Shown here: in pieces, positions 6,490 through 15,035 of the stretch
Layout: every line of letters begins with the position of its first letter
Numbering within the stretch: the first letter of the stretch is position 1
NCBI GenBank assembly: GCA_964355045.1
Contig: CAYHCM010000085.1
Span: 1 to 16,457, forward strand
Source of the DNA: JABWCE01 sp964355045
Lineage (GTDB): Bacteria; Bacteroidota; Bacteroidia; NS11-12g; UBA9320
Direction: 5' to 3'
DNA: 16,457 bases
Program-made: the position numbers and the translations under genes
Notes under the pieces: model-generated
The model's input: only the letters and a program-made list of their open reading frames with translations
The model's database searches: none
What the model was told of the DNA's origin: nothing

Positions 6490-7625
6490 TTTGCTAAAAA
6501 CGTATTTCTAAACCATTGTTCAAATACCGGATCCAAAAATTCAATTTTTTTGTTGGCAATATCAATAATATCCATGTGTTCAAGTATGGTTTTATTTTTA
6601 GAAATATTTCGTGGTGTACCAATTTTATAGTTTTGCATAGTATGAATTGACGACAGTAAATAATGCCCATCAGCAATGGCTTTTAGTAAATTGATTTGCG
6701 TAGTACTTAGCCATTCTACTTCACGTTCATAAAATAGGGCATTTGTATTAATCATGGTTTCAAATGCTGAATTTACTACTTGATTTGTTACTTCTTCATT
6801 TCCTGAATTTGAAATAGTATAAGCCAATTGTTGCAGGTAATACGGGTGACCTTTTACCATTTCAGAAATATAATCGGCCACTTCTTTGGTAATTGAAATA
6901 TTGATTGATTTATAAGCCTTTAATAAAAAAGGGGTCCAGTGCTTTTGCTCTATTTTTTGCAGCATTATTACTTCGCCAAACCTGTATAAAGCGCTTGTTT
7001 TTCGGTTGAAGATATTTTCCATCATATGCCGTTTGCTGCCGTACAAACAGTAGTTCACTTGTTTGTGATGCTGCCAACTGCTTCTTAACGTTTTTTCAAA
7101 TGATTGTGAATCCTTAAAAGTATTCAGGTTCTGAAATTCATCTATGCAAATCGTTATTTTAATGCCTTTTGCAATGGCAATATTTTCGGCAAGGTTTAAT
7201 ATTTCGTCTTTATGTTGCTTTGCCTCGTCCCAATCCAAACTCAGTGACAAATCGTTTTCCTGACCACTGCTGATTGAAAATTTTGGAATAATTTGCTTAA
7301 AGAATTTTTTACTGTCATTTATCCAATCTTCCCATTTTGTGGATGATACTTTTATGATTTCTTTGGCCAACACATTATAAAATTCCTCTTCGCTTCTTAC
7401 CGAAAACATATCAATAAAACATACCCGGTTTTTTTTATTTAGCGCCTGATAAAGTCTTGCTGATTCCTTTACCAATGAGGATTTGCCCCATCTGCGGGGT
7501 GATATTAATACTGTATTAATTCCTGCATTGAAATTTTGAATAAGCTTGACCTTATCATCCTCTCTATTCACAAATTTACCCTCTGAAACCACTGTTCCAA
7601 AATCAAATGGTTGTTTTATTTCCAT
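6486..7625 (-). CDS. AAA/STAND-type ATP-binding protein (archaeal-type ATPase family)
   Basis: This encodes 379 residues from the ATG at 7625. The P-loop is SPRRWGKSSL (42-51). Walker B is ITICIDEFQNL (157-167, D162 E163). A sensor-like segment follows at YGSKRHMM (195-202), then a helical region containing KGHPYYLQQLAYTI (258-271) and a C-terminal winged-helix-like part ending DPVFEQWFRNTFL. This matches the ATPase family first described as common in archaea (PF01637 type), which is also frequent in Bacteroidota; the biological role is generally unknown. It is the first gene of an operon with the GNAT gene (4-bp overlap). Its 5' flank contains three 15-bp palindromic tandem repeats 20-65 bp before the start, the best candidate for an operator. 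Confidence 0.88.
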   Translation of the reverse strand: MEIKQPFDFGTVVSEGKFVNREDDKVKLIQNFNAGINTVLISPRRWGKSSLVKESARLYQALNKKNRVCFIDMFSVRSEEEFYNVLAKEIIKVSSTKWEDWINDSKKFFKQIIPKFSISSGQENDLSLSLDWDEAKQHKDEILNLAENIAIAKGIKITICIDEFQNLNTFKDSQSFEKTLRSSWQHHKQVNYCLYGSKRHMMENIFNRKTSALYRFGEVIMLQKIEQKHWTPFLLKAYKSINISITKEVADYISEMVKGHPYYLQQLAYTISNSGNEEVTNQVVNSAFETMINTNALFYEREVEWLSTTQINLLKAIADGHYLLSSIHTMQNYKIGTPRNISKNKTILEHMDIIDIANKKIEFLDPVFEQWFRNTFLAK

Positions 7626-7645
7626 GGCCTTTTATATTTTATACT

Positions 7646-7690
7646 ACTTGGTATTATACCATTTGGTATTATACCATTTGGTATCATTGG
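7646..7690. promoter_or_regulatory. Three 15-bp tandem palindromic repeats upstream of the ATPase gene
   Basis: The unit ATTTGGTATTATACC occurs at 7646-7660 (first bases ACT), 7661-7675 and, with changes near its end, 7676-7690 (ATTTGGTATCATTGG). Each GGTATTATACC core is itself a dyad. On the minus strand the core reads GGTATAATACC and contains TATAAT. The location 20-65 bp upstream of the ATPase ATG fits a repressor- or activator-binding array or repeated promoter elements; the role is inferred. Confidence 0.5.
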
Positions 7691-7980
7691 CAAATATATA
7701 CTAATTAGATGTTTAATTGCAAATTATAACTAAAATTTAATAAATAGTGTGCATATATTTTTCATTAATATTTAGTGAATAAATTGAAATCGCTGCTATT
7801 ATTCATCAACAGAATCAGGAACATTAACGACCGAGTTTGATAAGATGAATTATTCATTATCATAAAACTATCATTTTTCTGAACAATATCTCGGTTTTAT
7901 TATCAAACTCCATACATTCGACTAAATTATTAACTTTTAGTGCAACCTTTTCCATTTGTCAAGTCTAAAAATATAAAACC
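7691..7980. other. Intergenic region with nested inverted repeats upstream of the type A cargo gene
   Basis: No gene is seen between the divergent ATPase and T9SS cargo genes. GAGTTTGATAA (7833-7843) and TTATCAAACTC (7900-7910) form a perfect 11-bp inverted repeat. Within it ACCGAG (about 7830-7835) can pair with CTCGGT (7890-7895), and ATGAAT/ATTCAT near 7846-7858 forms a short hairpin. The first two pairings share bases and so are mutually exclusive. This may be a structured 5' leader of the cargo gene or an operator. I found no convincing Bacteroidota promoter (TTG, spacer, TAnnTTTG). Confidence 0.45.
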
Positions 7981-10900
7981 ATGAAAGCAAAAATTATTAT
8001 TATTCTATTCTTACTTTTTGGGAAATTTCACCTTTCTGCTCAAAATTTTCAATGGGTAAGGGTTGATTCAGGGTATAGCAACTACGGGAATTCTTTAGGC
8101 TCAAGTTACCATATTTTACAAGGTAATGGGTTGATTTATAAATTTGCTGGAATTTACGGTTCCAACTATTATGATACTGTAACTTCAACTAAATATCCCA
8201 ATCAATCCACCTTAGTAAATATATGTGAACCAGGTGGAAAAATTGTTAGCAGTTACGTTATTCCTGGCATAGTTCTATCAGCTAAAATTGACAAAAAAGG
8301 CAATTACTATGCAACAGGTTGTTTTAGATACAAATTTGATTTTGATCCTGGAAAAGGAAGTACAATTTTAAATTCTGATGGCGATTTAGATATTTTTATT
8401 TTAAAGTACAATCCTTCTGGTAAATTAATTTTAGCGTTAAGAATTGGGGGTACAAGCTATGATTATGGCAGTTTTATAGATATTGAGGAGGATAATAATA
8501 TTAACGTGATAGGACTTTCTAACGGGGTAGTAGATTTTGACCCTAGTTCTTCAACATATAAAAGTAATATAGGTCGTTTTCATTTAATATTAGATTCTAT
8601 GGGAAAATTTATTTCTGTAAAAACACATCAAAGTAATTTCGTTAATAGGATAAGAGATAGTAAAAGAAATATCTATAATATTGGTACTTATAGAACTAAA
8701 ACTGATTTTGATCCTGATTCTGCAAAGACTTTTTATCTTACTCCCATTGCAAATTCATATGATGTATTTATACAAAAATTAGATTCAGCAGGTAAATTAA
8801 TTTGGGTAAAATCCATGGGAGGTAAGTTAACGGATAATATATATTCAATAGCCATAGATAAATGGCAGAATGTTTATACAACTGGTTCATTTGAAGATTC
8901 CATTGATTTAGACCCAAGTAGTAAATTTTATTACATAGAATCTAATGGCAAGTCGGATGTTTTTATGAGCAAATTGGATTCAATGGGTAATTTTGTTTGG
9001 GGATTACGAGTGGGGGGTATAGAAAGCGATAATGGTAATCTTGTAACAGTTGACGATTCATCCAACGTGTACTTTTGTGGTAATTATCAAGATTCCGTTG
9101 ATTTTGATCCAGGCAGCAATAAATTTCAACTTTTTGGTAATACATTTTCTAATTATTATAGAGACCTTTACATTTTAAAATTAAATCCAAATGGAAAATT
9201 TCTATGGGTTAAAACATTTATAAACAAGAGTTACAAATCCTTTTTATCAATTGCAACAGATAATTTGAGAAACATATATTTGGCTGGTTTTTTCAGCCTA
9301 ACTCTTGATTTTAATCCCGATACAGCAAAACATGAAAAAAAATCTTATGGAGGCGACAATCCCTTCTTACTAAAACTCGGCCTCTGCCCCTCACCTACCG
9401 AAACAACCATTAGCGGACCATCCGTTTTATGTGGTAAAGAAAAAAAAGGAATGTATTCCGTTACAAAATCTTCTGGCGCAAAAGGATATATATGGAGGGT
9501 GCCCAAAGGCGCTAAAATAGATAGCGGCCAGGGAACTAATAAAATATATGTTACGTTTGATACCACACTTGGTGAAATTTCTGTAAGACCAACCAATATC
9601 TGTGATACAACTATGTATTCTTACTTAATTGTAAAAAAAGTCACTACAGTTCCCAATGTTTTAGCTTATTCCAACCTAACAAAAATTTGCAAAGGGGATT
9701 ATGTACAATTATATGGTGGTGGTAACGCAAATTCGTATGTTTGGGATAAAGGGGTTAAAAATTACGCTTACTTTTACCCCGNNNNNNNNNNNNNNNNNNN
9801 NNNNNNNNNNNNNNNNNNNNNNNNNNNNNNNNNNNNNNNNNNNNNNNNNNNNNNNNNNNNNNNNNNNNNNNNNNNNNNNNNCGTATGTTTGGGATAAAGG
9901 GGTTAAAAATTACGCTTACTTTTACCCCGATTCTACCGATAGCTATATAGTAACCGGAACGGATAAGAATGGATGTACCGCAAAAGATACGATAACCATT
10001 ATAGTTGGAGCCAAGTCACCCGCCTCCATTAAAGGATCGACGGCAATTTGTAAAAACGGCAAGGCTTCCTATTCTATAAGTCCTGTAAAAGAAGCAAAGG
10101 GATATTTCTGGGCAGTACCATCAGATGCTAAGATAGACAGTGGTCAAAATACATCAACTGTATATGTAACCTTTGGTAGCGCTTCGGGATATATTAGTGT
10201 AATTCCTAACAATGCCTGTACCACAAATCCAACAGTAATTTATATATCAGTAGAAAATCTAACCATAGGTACAAATGTATCACCTTCAACTTCTATTTGT
10301 AAAGGTACATCTGTTACCTTACGTGGAACCGGAGGTGCCAATTATAATTGGTCGGGAGGAGTTATCAATGGGGTTGCCTTTAAACCCGATTCTACAACAA
10401 AATATATTTTATCCGTCACAGGCAATAATGGGTGCCTTATTAAAGATTCTGTAACTATAAATGTAGGTGTAAATTCACCCTCATCCATTAATGGGCCAAC
10501 TACTGCTTGTTATGGAGGGATAGCTACATTTTCAGTAGCGTCTATCTCGGGTGCAAAAGGTTACAACTGGTCGGTACCTATTAATACAAGTATTGATAGC
10601 GGACAAAATACAAATACAATTTATTTAAGGTTTGGGCCGTTCTCCGGCAATGTAAGTGTAATTTCTGCCAATGCCTGTACTAGCACAAAAACAGATAAAT
10701 ACGTTACAGTTACGAGCTTATCCATTGGAATAAATGTATCGCCTATTAACGCGACGGTTTGCAAAGGATCATCTGTGATTTTATCCGCCACTGGCGGAAC
10801 AAATTATAGTTGGTCTGGTGGGATAAAAGATGGGGTATCCTTTGTACCTGACTCAACGGCTTCTTATACTGTAAATGAAAAAAGTGTGTTGGGTTGTTTT

Positions 10901-11689
10901 GGTACAAATTCCATTTTAATAAAAGTAAATCCTCTTCCTAAAGTGGGGGCTTATTCAACCAATCCTTCCATTTGTTTAGGATCAGGCACTACTTTGTATG
11001 GAACAGGAGCCAATACTTATTTGTGGACCGATGGAATTTTGAACGGCGTATTTTTTAAACCAACTGTTACTAAATCCTATATTGTTACTGGCACTGATGC
11101 TAATGGATGTAAAGCTACTGCATCATTTACGATCCGTGTATCAAAAAAGCCAACCTTTACATTACAGCCGGTTACCCAAACAGCGGCAATGGGTAATTCG
11201 GTTAAATTTATTACTTCATCATCCAGCCCAAAAGCTACTTTTCAGTGGCAACAAAATGCCGGAATTGGTTTCGTTGACCTTTTTGATGCCGGCCCTTATT
11301 CTGGCGTAAATTCAAATACATTAAGTATTGACCAAATTGCCTTATATCAAAATAATTACAAATACCGTTGTATAGCCATGGATGACGGCTGCATAGACAC
11401 CTCCCAAACAGCTTCGCTATTCGTAAAAACCGGAGGAATACAAAATTTAAATTACAGACAAAATATATCGGTTTACCCAAATCCAAGTATTAATTACATC
11501 ATAATTGAATCCGAAGAGTTATTAAATAAAGAACCATATTCAATAAGTGACCAAGTTGGAAGAGTAATTTTAAAAGGCGAATTAAACCATAAAATTAATC
11601 AAGTAGATATAAATGGATTGGCCAAAGGTTTTTATTTATTAAAAATTGGTGAAGAAAAATCCCAAATGTTTAAAATTCAGAAACTCTAA
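7981..11689 (+). CDS. Large T9SS type A cargo protein with SBBP repeats and Ig/PKD-like modules (spans N gap)
   Basis: The protein has a signal peptide (MKAKIIIILFLLFGKFHLSAQ). Residues about 40-460 hold roughly six repeats of ~65 residues, each with a (V/I/L)DFDP-type element (near residues 117, 183, 241, 308, 373, 442) and strands such as FIQKLDSAGKLIWVKSMGG; these are SBBP-type beta-propeller-like repeats. The second half alternates two Ig/PKD-like modules: one with ICKG...NYxWSGG...FxPDSTxxYxV, one with AKGYxWxVP...IDSGQNTxTIYVxF. The last ~75 residues (ISVYPNPSINYIIIESEE to FKIQKL) are a T9SS type A sorting domain, so the protein is exported by the Por system and surface-attached or released. 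The N run at 9782-9881 throws the two halves into different frames. Merging the identical 48-bp flanks removes 148 bases and restores one frame of about 1186 residues. The ligand is unknown; adhesion is an inference. Confidence 0.88.
9734..9781 (+). repeat. 48-bp sequence left of the gap, identical to 9882-9929
   Basis: The 48 bases from CGTATGTTTGGGATAAAGGG to the final CCCCG are repeated exactly on the other side of the N run and encode YVWDKGVKNYAYFYP in both places. The left contig ends exactly where the match ends, and the right contig begins exactly where it begins. That is the form expected of two contig ends sharing an assembly overlap, rather than of a biological repeat. Confidence 0.9.
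9782..9881. other. Assembly gap of exactly 100 N
   Basis: One hundred consecutive N, the conventional placeholder for a gap of unknown size. It interrupts the T9SS type A cargo gene. Confidence 0.99.
9882..9929 (+). repeat. 48-bp sequence right of the gap, identical to 9734-9781
   Basis: Second copy of the gap-flanking 48-mer. From base 9930 the coding sequence continues as STDSYIVTGTDKNGC, a normal continuation of the Ig/PKD-like module that the left contig begins, so no protein sequence need be missing. Confidence 0.9.
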
Positions 11690-11718
11690 GAAAGTTAGTC
11701 TTATTTATTACTGTAAAT

Positions 11719-11750
11719 TTAGCCTTTTTAGCTAATTCGCAGAAGGCTAA
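11719..11750 (+). terminator. Possible weak terminator hairpin after the type A cargo gene
   Basis: TTAGCCTT (11719-11726) and AAGGCTAA (11743-11750) form a perfect 8-bp stem 30 bases after the stop codon of the cargo gene. The loop is 16 bases, and a T-run appears only 20-odd bases later (near 11772), so it is not a canonical intrinsic terminator. Confidence 0.35.
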
Positions 11751-11874
11751 TCTTCATAAGTCTTTAACCAACTTTTTTGTTAAAAAATACTCTATTGTAA
11801 AGCAGAAAACAGCTATGGAGAAACCCCTAATTAGAATTACCTTTGCCTTTTCAAATCGTAAATTGTTAAAATGC

Positions 11875-11925
11875 ATCCCCCTACCCCCTTCGCCAATGCT
11901 CAATCCCTTATACAAGGGGGACATT
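11875..11925. repeat. C/G-rich palindromic repeat in the spacer before purL
   Basis: ATCCCCCTACCCCCTT at 11875-11890 and CAAGGGGGACATT at about 11913-11925 flank an unrelated centre. Read against the reverse complement of 13219-13249 inside purL (AATCCCCCTGCCCCCTTTG...CAAAGGGGGATT), the arms match closely, so both appear to be members of one dispersed element family, here in the opposite orientation and with a longer loop. The rest of the 305-bp spacer is A+T-rich and holds no gene that I can see. Confidence 0.6.
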
Positions 11926-11954
11926 CACCCGAAAAATTTATTGTAATATTTGAA

Positions 11955-11990
11955 TCCTTAAATCATAAATCTAAAATCGTAAATCGTAAA
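11955..11990. repeat. Degenerate tandem repeats of an ATCGTAAA-like unit before purL
   Basis: AATCATAAATCTAAAATCGT followed by AAATCGTAAA is a short array of 7-9 bp degenerate units directly upstream of the purL start. A further AAATCGTAAAT occurs near 11853. It has the look of simple-repeat filler; no promoter match was recognised. Confidence 0.45.
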
Positions 11991-11994
11991 TAAT

Positions 11995-14271
11995 TTGACT
12001 CAATCACCCACTCAATCCCTTGCCACTCTTGAACAAGCCCAAACGCTTGGACTTTTACCCGAAGAATTTGAAAAAATAAAAGACATTTTAGGCCGAACTC
12101 CTAATTTTACTGAGCTTTCTATATATTCAGTGATGTGGAGTGAACATTGTTCTTATAAAAATTCAATTGTTTGGCTAAAAACATTGCCCAAAGAAGGTCC
12201 GATGATGCTGGCCAAAGCCGGTGAAGAAAATGCGGGATTACTCGATATCGGCGATGGATTAGCGGTGTGTTTTAAAATTGAAAGCCATAACCACCCGAGT
12301 GTTATAGAGCCATACCAGGGAGCTGCCACCGGAGTGGGTGGAATAAACCGCGATATTTTTAGTATGGGTGCCCGACCTATTGCGCAGCTTAATTCATTGC
12401 GTTTTGGAAATATAAATACCGACCGAACCAAATGGTTGGTAAAGGGGGTTGTAAAAGGAATAGGAGATTATGGAAATGCTTTTGGAATACCTACCGTTGG
12501 CGGCGAAGTATATTTTGATGATTGCTACGAAACCAATATTTTGGTAAATGCTATGAGTGTAGGCATTGCAAAAGTTGGTAAGACCATAAGTGCCGTGGCC
12601 GATGGTCCGGGCAATCCGGTTTATATTTTTGGAGCGTCAACAGGAAAAGACGGAATTCATGGAGCTGCCTTTGCCAGTAAGGATATTTCAGAAGATAGTA
12701 TAAATGATTTGCCATCAGTACAAGTAGGCGATCCCTTCTGGGAAAAACTGATTCTGGAAGCTTCCATGGAATTGTTGGAAACCGATTCAGTAATTGGCAT
12801 GCAGGATATGGGAGCTGCGGGAATAACCTGCAGCACCGCTGAAATGGCCGCCAAAAGCGGAACCGGAATGAAGATTCAGTTGGATAAAGTCCCTATGCGC
12901 CAGGCCGACATGAAAGGCTGGGAAATTTTGCTGAGTGAAAGCCAGGAACGCATGTTAGTTATTTTGCACAAAGGCAAGGAACATAAAGCCATTGATATTT
13001 TTAAAAAATGGGATTTAACCTATGCGTGTATAGGCAAAGTAACCGATACCGGACGGGTTGAATACTATATGAACGGCCATTTGGAAGCAGATATTCCGGC
13101 TGAAAGTTTAGCGCTTGGAGGAGGAACGCCTGTTTACCACCGCGAATGGGAAGAACCGGCCTATATCGCCGAAAATAAAAAGTTTGATATTAGTACAATC
13201 TCTGATATTGCAGCGCCTAATCCCCCTTTGCAAAGGGGGCAGGGGGATTTTGAGAATATTTCAACCGTTGCCAAATTCCTTATCCAACTCCCTAACATAG
13301 CCAGCAAACAATGGGTTTATAACCAATACGACAGCATGGTAGGAACTGTAAACCAAAGCACCAACAGCCCAAGCGATGCAGCAGTGGTTATGGTAAAAGG
13401 AACCAATAAATCATTGGCATTAACCGTGGATTGCAACAGTCGCTACGTTTGGGCCGACCCGGAAGTGGGTTGCGCCATAGCTGTGGCCGAAGCAGCCCGA
13501 AATATTGTTTGCTCCGGTGGCGTGCCAAGCGGGGTAACCAATTGTTTGAATTTTGGAAATCCTTACGATAAAGCTGTTTATTACCAGTTTAAAAATTCAA
13601 TTGACGGAATGGGCCGAGCATGCCGCAAATTTAAAACCCCTGTAACCGGTGGCAATGTGAGTTTTTATAACCAAAGCACTGAAGGTGAAGCAGTGTATCC
13701 AACGCCAACCATTGGTATGGTAGGAATTATTGAAAAGCCTGAACACATTATGACCCTTGATTTTAAAAATGAAGGAGATTTAATTTATCTTTTGGGTGAA
13801 AGTAAAAACGATATTGCTTCCTCACAATATCTTGTAAAATACAGAAAAGTAGATTACAGCCCTGCTCCTTATTTTGATTTGGACAAGGAATACAACTTGC
13901 AAAAAACCACTCACAATTTAATAACCAATAACTACCTTCAAAGTTGCCACGACCTGAGCGAAGGAGGACTTTTCATAGCCTTATTTGAAAGTGCAAAATA
14001 CCGGGGATTGGGATTTGAAATAACCACCGATAAAAATTTCAGAACCGATGCCTTTTTATTTGGCGAAGCCCAAAGCCGGATTTTGGTTTCTATAAAATCT
14101 GAAACCAAAAATGCTTTTGAAAAAGAACTTGAAAAATCAGGAACGCCATTTCTTAATCTCGGTATCGTAAAAGGTTCGGATATGATTATTGAAGGAACGT
14201 TCGTTGGCTCCTTAATGGAATATGAAAACCTTTATGACAATGCCATTGGAGATATTTTGGATAAAAATTAA
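11995..14271 (+). CDS. purL: Phosphoribosylformylglycinamidine synthase subunit PurL (small type)
   Basis: This 758-residue protein corresponds to the small PurL of the PurS-PurL-PurQ complex, which converts FGAR, glutamine and ATP to FGAM in purine synthesis (fourth step); no PurQ-type glutaminase domain is attached. Recognisable are FTELSIYSVMWSEHCSYKNS (H51), IESHNHPSVIEPYQGAATGV (96-115), GMQDMGAAGITCS, LPNIASKQWVYNQYDSMVGT and SCHDLSEGGLFIALFE. The start is TTG at 11995: the next ATG lies inside the conserved VMWSEHC block, TAA lies in frame upstream near 11980, and LPEEFEKIKDILGRTPNFTE requires the longer form. Residues 409-419 (NPPLQRGQGDF) are encoded by a palindromic repeat inserted in frame between the first and second synthetase halves. 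The exported-protein gene follows after 3 bp. Confidence 0.95.
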   Translation: MTQSPTQSLATLEQAQTLGLLPEEFEKIKDILGRTPNFTELSIYSVMWSEHCSYKNSIVWLKTLPKEGPMMLAKAGEENAGLLDIGDGLAVCFKIESHNHPSVIEPYQGAATGVGGINRDIFSMGARPIAQLNSLRFGNINTDRTKWLVKGVVKGIGDYGNAFGIPTVGGEVYFDDCYETNILVNAMSVGIAKVGKTISAVADGPGNPVYIFGASTGKDGIHGAAFASKDISEDSINDLPSVQVGDPFWEKLILEASMELLETDSVIGMQDMGAAGITCSTAEMAAKSGTGMKIQLDKVPMRQADMKGWEILLSESQERMLVILHKGKEHKAIDIFKKWDLTYACIGKVTDTGRVEYYMNGHLEADIPAESLALGGGTPVYHREWEEPAYIAENKKFDISTISDIAAPNPPLQRGQGDFENISTVAKFLIQLPNIASKQWVYNQYDSMVGTVNQSTNSPSDAAVVMVKGTNKSLALTVDCNSRYVWADPEVGCAIAVAEAARNIVCSGGVPSGVTNCLNFGNPYDKAVYYQFKNSIDGMGRACRKFKTPVTGGNVSFYNQSTEGEAVYPTPTIGMVGIIEKPEHIMTLDFKNEGDLIYLLGESKNDIASSQYLVKYRKVDYSPAPYFDLDKEYNLQKTTHNLITNNYLQSCHDLSEGGLFIALFESAKYRGLGFEITTDKNFRTDAFLFGEAQSRILVSIKSETKNAFEKELEKSGTPFLNLGIVKGSDMIIEGTFVGSLMEYENLYDNAIGDILDKN
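13219..13249. repeat. Palindromic repeat inside the purL reading frame
   Basis: CCCCCTTTGCAAAGGGGG at 13222-13239 is a perfect 18-bp palindrome. An outer pair AATCCCCC (13219-13226) and GGGGGATT (13242-13249) offers a second stem. The stretch is far richer in G and C runs than the surrounding gene and encodes NPPLQRGQGDF, residues 409-419 of PurL, at an interdomain linker. It resembles the spacer repeat at 11875-11925 in reverse orientation. Confidence 0.8.
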
Positions 14272-14274
14272 AAA

Positions 14275-15027
14275 ATGCTAAAGAAAATTTGGGTTTTTAT
14301 TGCCTGTTTACTTTTCAAACTATCAGCAAGTGCTGATTGCAGGAGTAATGGAATTTGGTTACTTACATCTGAATCAACTTTAAATCAGAATTCTCTAATT
14401 ATCATAGAAGGGTATGCCAATAGCCAGAAAATTATACTTGGGCTTAATAAAAAATATCCTACGTATTTATTAAATGGGCTTAAAAAAGTTAAATTAAATG
14501 TTAGAGAAATTCTGGTTGGGCAATTTGAATTAACTCAAGCTGTATTGATACCAGAAGAAAAGTTAATTATCGGGCGTATTTATACAATGTATATAGATAA
14601 TTTGCCTGAAGGCGAAATTTTTCAACGCTTTAATAAAATAACCCAAGAGTCTGAAATAATCAACTTTAAAGTAGTTGCTAAGACTGATACAACCAGGCCA
14701 ATATTAAAATCAAGACCTAAAGTAATTAAAAAGACACTTCACCAATATGGATGCGGACCAGCGGCATATGTTGTATTTGATTTCCCAATTAAAGACAGTT
14801 CTGATGTTTATGTCAAAGCAACTGTCAAGAATATGAAACTTGGAATAGAAATAGTTTACTACATTAAACCAAAAGACAATAAATTAGAAATAGGACATAG
14901 TATGTGTTCAGGAGCTTTTAAGTTTGATGATGGTAAGTATTTTGAGATTGAGTTTTCCATTATTGATACATCTGGGAACATAACACAATGGACAGGAAAA
15001 CGAATTGAGTTTACAAAACCAATATAG
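14275..15027 (+). CDS. Exported protein of unknown function
   Basis: This encodes 250 residues. The first ~20 residues (MLKKIWVFIACLLFKLSASA) form a signal peptide; the cysteine at 22 follows an aspartate, so it is not a good lipobox. The mature part looks mostly beta-strand. The second half contains YGCGPAAYVVFDFP and GHSMCSGAFKFDDG (cysteines 160 and 211, which might form a disulfide), then EIEFSIIDTSGNITQWTGKR, resembling an Ig- or fibronectin-like fold of an extracytoplasmic protein. I do not recognise the family. The ATG is only 3 bp after the purL stop, so it may be read from the purL transcript, but no functional tie to purine synthesis is evident. It converges with the T9SS type B gene, with 8 bp between stops. 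Confidence 0.75.
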   Translation: MLKKIWVFIACLLFKLSASADCRSNGIWLLTSESTLNQNSLIIIEGYANSQKIILGLNKKYPTYLLNGLKKVKLNVREILVGQFELTQAVLIPEEKLIIGRIYTMYIDNLPEGEIFQRFNKITQESEIINFKVVAKTDTTRPILKSRPKVIKKTLHQYGCGPAAYVVFDFPIKDSSDVYVKATVKNMKLGIEIVYYIKPKDNKLEIGHSMCSGAFKFDDGKYFEIEFSIIDTSGNITQWTGKRIEFTKPI

Positions 15028-15035
15028 AAAAAATC

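Noticed and set aside
9701..9881. Separate gene starting at 9701 and running through the N gap
   Set aside because: The frame is an accident of the 100-N placeholder; merging the flanking 48-mers shows the right half to be a continuation of the gene starting at 7981.
10021..11130. Possible CRISPR or tandem DNA repeat array
   Set aside because: The repetition is at the protein level (Ig/PKD-like modules of the cargo protein) with diverged DNA, and there are no regular spacers.
13115..13300. Second plus-strand frame across the purL insert
   Set aside because: It is a shadow frame within the firmly identified purL gene.
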